NCBI RefSeq assembly: GCF_043226085.1
Contig: NZ_CP171225.1
Coordinates: 2,108,001 to 2,172,000, forward strand
Direction: 5' to 3'
From: Amaricoccus sp003258405
Lineage (GTDB): Bacteria; Pseudomonadota; Alphaproteobacteria; Rhodobacterales; Rhodobacteraceae
Length of the DNA stretch: 64,000 nucleotides
The position numbers and the translations under genes were made by a program. The notes under the pieces were generated by a model. That model saw nothing but the letters and a program-made list of their open reading frames with translations, made no database searches and had not been told where the DNA came from. Position 1 is the first letter of the stretch. Every line of letters starts with the position of its first letter. Below, in pieces: positions 43,488-50,882 of the stretch.

Positions 43488-44492
43488 CTACTGCACCGCC
43501 TGCAAGTCAGCCTTCATCTGATCGAGGATGGCCTTGCCGCTGTCCCCGGTCATGCCGACGAAGGTCTCCTCGACCTGACCGGCGGTATCCATGAACGGCT
43601 TGCGCTCCTCTTCGGAGAGAATGTTGATCTCCATGGAAGGCTTCTCTTCCTTGATCTTGGCGAGCGACTCGTCCTGGAGCCCCTGCTGATACTCGAGGAT
43701 GTATTCGAAGGCGGCATTGGAGGCGTTCTGGATCAGCGTCTGATCCTCCTCACCGAGCCCATCGTAGAAGCCCTTGTTGGCCATGACCGCGGTGGTGAAG
43801 TTGTTGTGCCCGATACAGGTCACAACGTCCGTTACCTCGTAGATCTTGGTGGATTCGAGAAAGAAGCCCGGATTTTCCTGGCCCTGGATGATGCCCGTCT
43901 GAAGCGCCCCGTAGACCTCGCCCCAGGGAAGCGGCGTCGGCGTCGCACCGAAGGCCTTGTAGCTCTCGACCAGAAGCGGGTTCGTCATCACCCGGAACTT
44001 GACCTCGTTGAGGTCCGCCGGGCTGTGTACTGGCGCCTGCGTGGTCATGCAGACCTCACCTTCCGGGAACATGGTGAGAAGTTCGAGCCCCTGCTGGGCA
44101 TAAAGCTCCGGGAACATCTCGTGGATCGCCTTCGAGGTGCGGAAGAACTCGAAGAGCTGCCCCTGATCCTGCGGCAGCAGATAGGGCACGAAGAAGACCT
44201 GCGCCTCGGGGATCAGGGCGCCGGTAAAACCCGGGGACTGGTCCACGAACTGGAGAATGCCTGCCTGGGCCTGCTCCATGATGTCCGCGCTTTCACCGAG
44301 CGTGCCGAAGGGAAAGAGCTGGATCTCGTGATCGGAATTGGCCTCGATCTCCTCCTTGAACTTCTGGGCGTAGACGCCCTGCACCTCCGTCATGGCTTCC
44401 TCGAAGGCATAGCGCCATGTGTCGGCACTGGCGATACCGGCTGCCATCACGCCGATGGCGGTACCGGCCAGCAGAAGAATACGACCTGACAT
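43488..44492 (-). CDS. uehA: Ectoine/5-hydroxyectoine TRAP substrate-binding protein
   Basis: A 334-residue periplasmic binding protein. The signal peptide is MSGRILLLAGTAIGVMAAGIASA, with the mature start at DTWRYAFEEAMTEVQGVYAQKF, typical of UehA/TeaA. The ligand-site stretch includes PGFTGALIPEAQVFFVPYLLP and LPWGEVYGALQTGIIQGQENPGFFLEST. The start at 44492 is chosen for the signal peptide; the longer frame crosses the upstream dyads. First gene of the ueh-usp-eut transcript. Confidence 0.93.
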   Translation of the reverse strand: MSGRILLLAGTAIGVMAAGIASADTWRYAFEEAMTEVQGVYAQKFKEEIEANSDHEIQLFPFGTLGESADIMEQAQAGILQFVDQSPGFTGALIPEAQVFFVPYLLPQDQGQLFEFFRTSKAIHEMFPELYAQQGLELLTMFPEGEVCMTTQAPVHSPADLNEVKFRVMTNPLLVESYKAFGATPTPLPWGEVYGALQTGIIQGQENPGFFLESTKIYEVTDVVTCIGHNNFTTAVMANKGFYDGLGEEDQTLIQNASNAAFEYILEYQQGLQDESLAKIKEEKPSMEINILSEEERKPFMDTAGQVEETFVGMTGDSGKAILDQMKADLQAVQ

Positions 44493-44736
44493 TCTCGTCT
44501 CCCGAACTGAATTCCGTAGGCTGCAAAGCTGCGCACCTGTCCGGGCAAGCCCGGAAAGGGGAAAGGCGGTCAGCCGACCACCTGGATGTTGCGCATTATT
44601 CCCCGGCGTCACGTGCTCCATGAGCACTGCGGCGACGTCTCACTCCCCTGAACGGTGAAACAGAGACAAAAGCATGTCAATTTCAATATTGAACCATGAC
44701 AATGCTTCCAGCATGGCTGGAGAACCGCCTGTCGGC
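44493..44736. promoter_or_regulatory. uehA upstream region with three dyads (candidate EnuR operator)
   Basis: A 244-base gap between enuR and uehA. TTCAATATTGAA at 44682-44693 is a perfect 12-base palindrome, framed almost symmetrically by TGTCA (44675-44679) and TGACA (44697-44701). Two further perfect dyads are GTGCTC-CAT-GAGCAC (44613-44627) and TCCAGC-ATG-GCTGGA (44707-44721). EnuR represses the ueh/eut genes in Ruegeria pomeroyi from a site upstream of uehA, so the AT-rich central dyad is the best operator candidate. Confidence 0.6.
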
Positions 44737-46128
44737 CTAGAGTGCGAGCATCGCCGGTTCCGGCTGGTTGCGCAGCAAATGCGCAACGATACCGAGACCA
44801 CGGGCGAGATCCTCTTCCTCCTCCGGACCTCCAAGACAGATCCGAACTCCTGGATGCCGTTGCGCATCGCTCGTCGCGAAGGCCCCGCCCGGTGCAAGCG
44901 CGACGCCACGGTGGCGCGCATGGGCGACAAAGGCCTCCTCGCTCCACTGCCCCTCGAGCGATAGCCAGATATGCAGACCGCTCGGGACAGCGGCATGCGG
45001 CGTTCCCACGAGACACCGCGCCGCGATCCGGTTGCGCCTGTGCAGTGCAGCCTGCTGCCAGGCGAGCAGCTCGGCGGCGGTGCCATCGGCGACCCAGCGC
45101 GTCGCCACCTCCGCCACGAGCGCCGTGGCCATCCAGTTCGTCACCAAATGTCGGTTCATCGCCGCGGAAACCAGCGTCTCGGGCATCACCAGATATCCGT
45201 AACGCAACCCCGGCAACAGGCACTTGGAGAAGCCCGTGAAGTAGAACACCCGCTCGGGCGCAAGTGCCGTCAGCGGCGCAGGGCGGCCCGGGCTCAGCGG
45301 TCCGCCCGCGTCATTCTCGAGGATAAGCACATTGTGGCGGCGGGCGATTTCGCAGATCTCATGCCGTCGCTCGAGACCCATCATTCGAGCCAGAGGATTA
45401 AGGCCGTTCGGCACAACGAAGAGCGCCTTCACACTCGTCTGGCGACAGGCCTGATCGAAGGCGCCGGGCTCGATTCCCTCCCCGTCCACAGGCAGACCGG
45501 CGAGACGAAGTCCGAGATAGCGCGCGAGAGACGGCAGGGTGTGATGGCCATACTCCTCGGTCAGCACGAGGTCGCCCGGAGACGCCGCGGTCATCAGCGC
45601 AACCGTCATGGCCGCGGTGCTGCCATTGGTGGGGAGGACGAGATCGGGTTGTGTCTGCACCCCGCAGCGCGCAAGCCAGCGCACCCCCACACGCCTATGA
45701 CGCGCAAGAGCCGCCCGCGGCCGAAAAGAGAAGAGCGCATCGTGGGGCAGATCCTGCGCCAGACACGAAAGCGCCGCTGAAAGGCGTTCTCCATGGAGCG
45801 CCGATCCAACCGGCGTGAGCATTGAGCAATCGATCACCGCATCGCTCTCGCGCAGCCGGTGCCACGGTGTCTTCGTCTCCGTGACGCTCTCGCGCACGAA
45901 GGTGCCGCGCCCGACCTCGCCGCTGACCACGCCAAGCCGGACAAGTTCCTCATAGGCCCGGCTGATGGTCTGGACGCTGAGCCCAAGCTGGTAGGCAAGC
46001 TCGCGATGTGTCGGCAACCGCTCGCCCGCCCGCAGCTCCCCGGCCTCGATCGCCTGCACCAGCGCTTGTGCAAGGGACCTGTAGGCTGGACGCTTCAGCG
46101 TCGTAGGATCTGGCAGCCAGATTGTCAT
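44737..46128 (-). CDS. enuR: EnuR, MocR-type PLP-dependent regulator of ectoine catabolism
   Basis: A 463-residue MocR/GabR-type regulator: an N-terminal GntR winged helix (LVQAIEAGELRAGERLPTHRELAYQLGLSVQTISRAYEELVRLGVV, about residues 23-68) joined to an aminotransferase-like domain. The PLP lysine is Lys302 in FYFTGFSKCLLPGLRYGYL, the same position reported for EnuR of Ruegeria pomeroyi; Asp273 in ILENDAGGPL would contact the pyridine nitrogen. EnuR releases its operator when its PLP reacts with the intermediates diaminobutyrate-acetyl derivatives or diaminobutyrate. It is transcribed in the same direction as uehA. Confidence 0.94.
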   Translation of the reverse strand: MTIWLPDPTTLKRPAYRSLAQALVQAIEAGELRAGERLPTHRELAYQLGLSVQTISRAYEELVRLGVVSGEVGRGTFVRESVTETKTPWHRLRESDAVIDCSMLTPVGSALHGERLSAALSCLAQDLPHDALFSFRPRAALARHRRVGVRWLARCGVQTQPDLVLPTNGSTAAMTVALMTAASPGDLVLTEEYGHHTLPSLARYLGLRLAGLPVDGEGIEPGAFDQACRQTSVKALFVVPNGLNPLARMMGLERRHEICEIARRHNVLILENDAGGPLSPGRPAPLTALAPERVFYFTGFSKCLLPGLRYGYLVMPETLVSAAMNRHLVTNWMATALVAEVATRWVADGTAAELLAWQQAALHRRNRIAARCLVGTPHAAVPSGLHIWLSLEGQWSEEAFVAHARHRGVALAPGGAFATSDAQRHPGVRICLGGPEEEEDLARGLGIVAHLLRNQPEPAMLAL

Positions 46129-46300
46129 GATATTCCAGCCTACGCCTTTCAGGACAATTCACAAGAGGTGGTTGCACCGCATCGGCAGGCATCGCGGCAG
46201 GATAAGCGATGCCGCCGGGATATGGAATCCCTCCGGCAAGGCGCTTGCCCGGGCCCGCCCGCCATTGACAAGTCGCGCGGGCAACCCTCAGGCTTCCGCC
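46129..46300. promoter_or_regulatory. Divergent enuR / asnC promoter region
   Basis: A 172-base gap between divergent enuR and asnC. ATTGTCATG at 46121-46129, overlapping the enuR start codon, recurs as its complement CATGACAAT at 44695-44703 in the uehA upstream region, so it may be part of an EnuR site. TTGACA at 46265-46270 lies 30 bases before the asnC start but lacks a good -10 partner. Confidence 0.4.
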
Positions 46301-46801
46301 ATGTCCCGCCTTGCCCTTGATGACCGCGATATCAAGATCCTCTCGGTGCTGAGCCGGGAAGGCCGGATCTCGAAAACCGAGCTGGCACGGCGGGTGAACC
46401 TCTCCGCCACGCCCTGCTGGGAACGGATGAAACGCCTCGAGGAAGCCGGGCTCATCCGCGGCTACCATGCCGACATCGCGCTGGCCCGGATCGCCGCCCA
46501 TGTCGAGGTCTTCGTTATGGTCGAGCTCGAAAGCCACCGGGCCGAGGCGTTCCGCATCTTTGAGGCGGGAATCGGGCGGCACGAGGAGATTACCGACGCC
46601 TGGGCGATCGGCGGCGGTTTTGATTACCTGCTCCGCGTCACGTCCCGCGACATCGACGCCTACCAGCGGCTCGTTGATGCGCTGCTCGAGGCGCGGATCG
46701 GGATGCGGCGCTACTTCTCCTACATCGTCACCAAAGCGGTGAAGGCCGATCCGCCGCCACTCGAGCATCTCGCAACCCACCCCGCCCCGGCGGAGGAATG
46801 A
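46301..46801 (+). CDS. asnC: AsnC/Lrp-family regulator of ectoine catabolism
   Basis: A 166-residue Lrp/AsnC regulator. The helix-turn-helix is DDRDIKILSVLSREGRISKTELARRVNLSATPCWERMKRLEEAGLIRGYHAD (about residues 7-58), followed by the RAM effector domain. The ATG at 46301 is preferred; the upstream frame is only open by composition. In Ruegeria an AsnC protein works with EnuR, activating ectoine catabolic genes; it is also named DoeX in Halomonas. GATCCTC (46829-46835) and GAGGATC (46856-46862) form a dyad in the gap after it. Confidence 0.9.
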   Translation: MSRLALDDRDIKILSVLSREGRISKTELARRVNLSATPCWERMKRLEEAGLIRGYHADIALARIAAHVEVFVMVELESHRAEAFRIFEAGIGRHEEITDAWAIGGGFDYLLRVTSRDIDAYQRLVDALLEARIGMRRYFSYIVTKAVKADPPPLEHLATHPAPAEE

Positions 46802-46923
46802 TCTGCAGCGCCGGGGGCAGAAGAGAGAGATCCTCTGTGCGTGACCAGGCATTCGGAGGATCCTTCTTCCAGCCCGGGCTATCTTCCCTCTCACGCCAGC
46901 ACATGAACCACAGGGAGGACGAC

Positions 46924-48408
46924 ATGCTTGCCGCGCCCAGATTGCACGACGAACCAATGTCCGGTCTCGCCGACCGGTCGCTCCTGCGCAGCTTTGCATA
47001 TGTCGGTGGCCGCTGGGTTGCGGCACGCTCCGGCGAGTCGCTCCCGGTCATCGATCCGGCTACCGGCGCCGAAATCGGTCGGGTCGCGAACCTCTCGGCC
47101 TCGGAAAGCCGCGCTGCGGTTGATGCCGCTGATGCAGCTTTCCCGGAGTGGGCCGCAATGCTGCCACAGGCCCGCTCGGCCCTCCTCCGGCGCTGGTTCA
47201 AGCTCATGCGCGAGGCGCGCGAGGATCTGGCGCTGATCCTCACCTGCGAGCAGGGCAAGCCGCTCTCGGAGTCGCTCGGCGAGATCGACTATGCGGCCTC
47301 CTTCCTCGAATTCTATGCCGAGGAGGCCAAGCGGCCGAACATCGAGAGCGTGACCTCGCATCTGCCCGGCGCCGAAATGGAACTCTGGCGCGAGCCGGTG
47401 GGCGTTGCTGCACTCATCACGCCGTGGAACTTCCCGTCGGCGATGCTCACCCGCAAGACCGCCGCGGCCCTTGCCGCCGGCTGCACCGTGGTGGCACATC
47501 CCTCGGCCGAAACGCCCTTCTCCGCGCTCGCACTTGCCGAGCTTGCGGAACGCGCCGGCCTGCCCGCGGGTGTCTTCAATGTGGTGACCGGCGAGGCCCC
47601 GGTAATCGTCGCGCCCTGGACCGAAGACACGAGGGTCCGGGCGCTCTCCTTCACCGGCTCGACCGAAATCGGCAAGCTGCTCTACCGCCAGTCCGCCGAC
47701 ACGGTGAAGCGCCTCGTGCTGGAGCTCGGCGGCCACGCACCCTTCCTCGTCTTCGCCGAGGCCGATCTCGACCGCGCTGTCGACGAGGCGGTGAAGGCCA
47801 AATTCGCGACCACCGGTCAGGACTGCCTCGGGGCCAACCGCTTCCTCGTTGAGCGCCCGGTCTACGACGAATTCTGCGCCCGTTTCGCAGAGCGCGTGAA
47901 GGCGCTGACCCTCGGCCCCGGCATCGAGGACCGCGATCTCGGGCCGCTGATGAATGCGAAGGCCGTGGCGAAACAGGAAGAGCAGGTCGCGGATGCGACC
48001 CGTCGCGGGGCGAAGCTGCTGACCGGTGGGCGCACCTCGCCGCTGGGGCCGCTCTTCTACGAGCCAACGGTTCTGGTCGACGTGCCTGAGGATGCGCTGA
48101 TCTTCAACGAGGAGACCTTCGGCCCGGTGGCTGCTATCGCGCCCTTCGAAACCGAGGAAGAGGCCGTCGCTCGCGCCAATGACACCGAATACGGGCTTGT
48201 CGCCTACGTCCACAGCCAGGATCCACGGCGGATCTATCGCCTGAGCCGGGCGCTCCAGTTCGGCATGGTGGCGGTCAACCGCACCAAGGTCACCGGCGCG
48301 CCGATCCCCTTTGGCGGCATGAAACAGTCGGGCGTTGCCCGGGAAGGCGCGCGCCACGGGCTCGAGGCATTCACCGACATCAAGTATGTCTGCCGGGACT
48401 GGGCCTGA
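46924..48408 (+). CDS. ssd: Semialdehyde dehydrogenase of ectoine catabolism
   Basis: A 494-residue aldehyde dehydrogenase. The catalytic Glu is in LVLELGGHAPFLVF and the nucleophilic Cys in TTGQDCLGANRFLVE (around residue 300); FTGSTEIGKLL is the cofactor-loop motif. It resembles succinate-semialdehyde dehydrogenase, and in ectoine clusters the equivalent enzyme (Ssd/DoeC) oxidises aspartate semialdehyde to aspartate. The start at 46924 follows GGGAGG by five bases. It shares the plus-strand transcript with asnC and the aminotransferase. Confidence 0.9.
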   Translation: MLAAPRLHDEPMSGLADRSLLRSFAYVGGRWVAARSGESLPVIDPATGAEIGRVANLSASESRAAVDAADAAFPEWAAMLPQARSALLRRWFKLMREAREDLALILTCEQGKPLSESLGEIDYAASFLEFYAEEAKRPNIESVTSHLPGAEMELWREPVGVAALITPWNFPSAMLTRKTAAALAAGCTVVAHPSAETPFSALALAELAERAGLPAGVFNVVTGEAPVIVAPWTEDTRVRALSFTGSTEIGKLLYRQSADTVKRLVLELGGHAPFLVFAEADLDRAVDEAVKAKFATTGQDCLGANRFLVERPVYDEFCARFAERVKALTLGPGIEDRDLGPLMNAKAVAKQEEQVADATRRGAKLLTGGRTSPLGPLFYEPTVLVDVPEDALIFNEETFGPVAAIAPFETEEEAVARANDTEYGLVAYVHSQDPRRIYRLSRALQFGMVAVNRTKVTGAPIPFGGMKQSGVAREGARHGLEAFTDIKYVCRDWA

Positions 48409-48473
48409 GATGGATGCGCCCGCACGTCGAAGGTATTCATTTGGGCGGAAACCCTGTCGGGCAGTGATCGGGC

Positions 48474-48566
48474 CTCGCCAACAGGCGAGTAATTCCCCCT
48501 TTCACGGCTGCAGGCCGTGCCCGCCTCGGGGCAACCGCAAAGGCGGCTGCCCGTCCGGCACCGGAC
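48474..48566 (+). other. Four consecutive hairpins between ssd and the aminotransferase gene
   Basis: In the 223-base gap four stems follow one another: CTCGCC/GGCGAG (48474-48489), CACGGC/GCCGTG (48503-48519), GGGCA-A-CCGC/GCGG-C-TGCCC (48529-48552) and GTCCGG/CCGGAC (48553-48566). There are no T-runs. No riboswitch class I know matches. It could be a leaky attenuator, a processing site or a structured 5' leader for the aminotransferase mRNA. Confidence 0.5.
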
Positions 48567-48631
48567 ACGCGGGGGCCCTCGCGGCTCCCCAAGCGGTGCC
48601 TCCACGTAGAATTCAAGATGAGGACAGGATC

Positions 48632-50002
48632 ATGCTGACCAACGACCAACTCGCCCAGTGGGACCGGGAAAACTTCTTCCACCCTTCGACCCACCTTGCC
48701 CAGCACGCGCGTGGCGAGACGCCGAGCCGCATCATCACCGGCGGCAAGGGTGTCTTCATCGAGGATCGCGACGGAAAGCAGCTGCTTGACGCGTTCGCCG
48801 GGCTCTACTGCGTGAACGTGGGCTACGGCCGCCCCGAGATCGCGCAGGCCATCGCCGACCAGGCGAGGGAACTCGCCTATTACCACGCCTATGTCGGGCA
48901 CGGCACCGAGGCCTCGATCACACTCGCGAAGATGATTCTCGACCGCGCCCCCAAGGGCATGAGCAAGGTCTACTTCGGCCTCTCCGGTTCGGATGCCAAC
49001 GAGACCAACGTGAAGCTCGTCTGGTACTACAACAACATCCTTGGCCGCCCGGAAAAGAAGAAGATCATCTCGCGCTGGCGCGGCTATCACGGGTCGGGCC
49101 TTATGACCGGCTCGCTGACCGGGCTCGAGCTCTTCCACAAGAAGTTTGACCTGCCGCTCGCCCAGGTTGTTCACACCGAGGCGCCCTACTACTATCGCCG
49201 CGAAGACCTCTCGATGAGCGAGGCGGATTTCGTCGCACATTGCGCGGCCGAGCTCGAGGCGCTTATCTCGCGCGAAGGTGCCGACACCATCGCGGCCTTC
49301 ATCGGCGAGCCCGCGCTCGGAACCGGCGGGCTGGTGCCGCCGCCTGCGGGCTACTGGGAAGCGATCCAGGCAGTGCTCGCGAAGCACGACATCCTGCTCA
49401 TCGCCGACGAGGTGGTGACGGGCTTCGGGCGGCTTGGCACGATGATGGGCTCGGATCACTACGGTCTGCGCCCCGACATCATCACCATCGCGAAGGGGCT
49501 CACCTCCGCATACGCGCCGCTCTCGGGCTCGATCGTCGGCGACAGGGTCTGGAAGGTGCTGGAGCAGGGCACGGACGAGTTCGGCGCAATCGGTCATGGC
49601 TGGACCTATTCGGCCCATCCGATCGGTGCGGCGGCCGGGGTCGCGAACCTCAAGCTGGTGGACGAGCTCGGCCTCGTGAAGAATGCCGGCGAGACAGGAG
49701 CCTACCTAAAGAAGGCGATGACGGAGGCGATCGGCGATCATCCTAATGTCGGCGACATCCGCGGCGAGGGCCTGCTCTGCGCAGTCGAGTTCGTCGCCGA
49801 GCGCGACGGGCGCGTCTATTTCGATGCCGCCGAGAAGGTGGGCGCGCGGGTCGCCGCGGCCCTGCTTGCCGAGGGAGTGATCGCGCGCGCGATGCCGCAA
49901 GGTGACATTATCGGCTTCGCCCCTCCGCTCTGCATCACACCCGCCGAGGTGGACCGGGTAACCGCCGCCATGGCAAGCGCCGTGAAATCCGTGCTCGGCT
50001 GA
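48632..50002 (+). CDS. atf: Class III aminotransferase of ectoine catabolism (diaminobutyrate transaminase)
   Basis: A 456-residue class III PLP aminotransferase. The cofactor lysine is in PDIITIAKGLTSAYAPLSG (about residue 288), with DEVVTGFGRLGTMMG just before and the phosphate-binding GLSGSDANETNVKL near residue 118. Corresponds to DoeD/Atf, which converts L-2,4-diaminobutyrate to aspartate semialdehyde, substrate of the dehydrogenase encoded upstream. The ATG at 48632 has GAGGACAGG ahead of it; the open frame above runs through the hairpin region. Confidence 0.9.
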   Translation: MLTNDQLAQWDRENFFHPSTHLAQHARGETPSRIITGGKGVFIEDRDGKQLLDAFAGLYCVNVGYGRPEIAQAIADQARELAYYHAYVGHGTEASITLAKMILDRAPKGMSKVYFGLSGSDANETNVKLVWYYNNILGRPEKKKIISRWRGYHGSGLMTGSLTGLELFHKKFDLPLAQVVHTEAPYYYRREDLSMSEADFVAHCAAELEALISREGADTIAAFIGEPALGTGGLVPPPAGYWEAIQAVLAKHDILLIADEVVTGFGRLGTMMGSDHYGLRPDIITIAKGLTSAYAPLSGSIVGDRVWKVLEQGTDEFGAIGHGWTYSAHPIGAAAGVANLKLVDELGLVKNAGETGAYLKKAMTEAIGDHPNVGDIRGEGLLCAVEFVAERDGRVYFDAAEKVGARVAAALLAEGVIARAMPQGDIIGFAPPLCITPAEVDRVTAAMASAVKSVLG

Positions 50003-50036
50003 CGCAGGCCGATTGCAGCATTCCGGCTTGACTGCT

Positions 50037-50063
50037 GGCCCGCTCCCCCAAAGGGGGCGGGCC
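50037..50063 (+). terminator. Hairpin terminator after the ectoine aminotransferase gene
   Basis: GGCCCG (50037-50042) and CCCCC (50045-50049) pair with GGGGG (50053-50057) and CGGGCC (50058-50063), with a CT bulge and an AAA loop. It lies 35 bases after the aminotransferase stop. TTT occurs only after GGTGTCG, so it is an imperfect intrinsic terminator. Confidence 0.55.
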
Positions 50064-50150
50064 GGTGTCGTTTCAGTGCCGCAAGCCATGGCCTGCGCCG
50101 CGCGGACGGGATAGTTTGCCGCTCCGGATGGGAACGGGGAGGCGCGACGG

Positions 50151-50882
50151 ATGGTCAAGATACTGGCGGTCGATGACGACCCGGACGTGCGCGATATCGT
50201 CCGCTACGAGATTGAGCAGCAAGGCTGGGAGGTCGAGGAGGCCGACAGCGGCGCGGGCCTTCGCGAGGCATTGAAGCGCATCGTCCCCGACATCATCCTG
50301 CTCGATATCCGGCTGCCCGACGAGGACGGGCTCTCGATCGCCCAGCGCCTCCGCGCGAATTCGCCCATCCCCATCATCATGCTGACCGGGCTCGGCTCCG
50401 ACGTGGACCGGATCGTCGGGCTCGAGGTGGGCGCGGACGACTATGTCGTCAAACCCTTCAATCCCCGTGAATTGATGGCGCGGATCAAGGCGGTGCTGCG
50501 CCGGACCGGCACCAGGACCACGCCGCGCGCGAGCGCAGGTGCGGCGGCAAGCCCGCTCGACCATGACTGTCGCCGCTTCGGCGGCTGGTTCATCGACCTG
50601 ACGGCACGAGTGCTCGAAAATCCCGGGGGGGAGACGGTTTCGCTTACCAATGCCGAATTCCTGCTGCTCGAGGCCTTCGTGAAGGCGCCGCGCTGCATAC
50701 TGAGCCGCGATCAGCTCCTGGACAAGACGCGAGCACACGGCGCCGACGTCTTCGACCGGACCATCGACGTGCTGATCCTGCGCCTGCGACGCAAGATCGA
50801 GGCCAACCCCGGCGCGCCGCGCCTGATCCGGACCGAGCGCGGCGCGGGCTATGTGCTCGATGCGGAGGTGGAAAGCCTCTGA
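50151..50882 (+). CDS. OmpR/PhoB-type response regulator
   Basis: A 243-residue response regulator. The receiver has the acidic pair VDDDPDV, the phosphoacceptor Asp in IILLDIRLPDEDG (about residue 52) and Lys in YVVKPFNPREL. The C-terminal winged helix includes LTNAEFLLLEAFVKAPRCILSRDQLLDKTRAHGADVFDRTIDVLILRLRRKIE and RTERGAGYVL. Its 3' end overlaps the convergent hybrid kinase gene by 34 bases, an unusual arrangement for a cognate pair. It is probably the output of the kinase at 50849, with the fructose PTS operon as a likely target. Confidence 0.93.
   Translation: MVKILAVDDDPDVRDIVRYEIEQQGWEVEEADSGAGLREALKRIVPDIILLDIRLPDEDGLSIAQRLRANSPIPIIMLTGLGSDVDRIVGLEVGADDYVVKPFNPRELMARIKAVLRRTGTRTTPRASAGAAASPLDHDCRRFGGWFIDLTARVLENPGGETVSLTNAEFLLLEAFVKAPRCILSRDQLLDKTRAHGADVFDRTIDVLILRLRRKIEANPGAPRLIRTERGAGYVLDAEVESL

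Noticed and set aside
48335..48631. N-terminal extension of the ectoine aminotransferase
   Set aside because: The frame is open through the hairpin array, but family length and the Shine-Dalgarno-like site support the ATG at 48632.
48409..48631. Riboswitch upstream of the aminotransferase
   Set aside because: No consensus of a known riboswitch class could be recognised; only simple consecutive hairpins are visible, so it is listed as a structured region without function.
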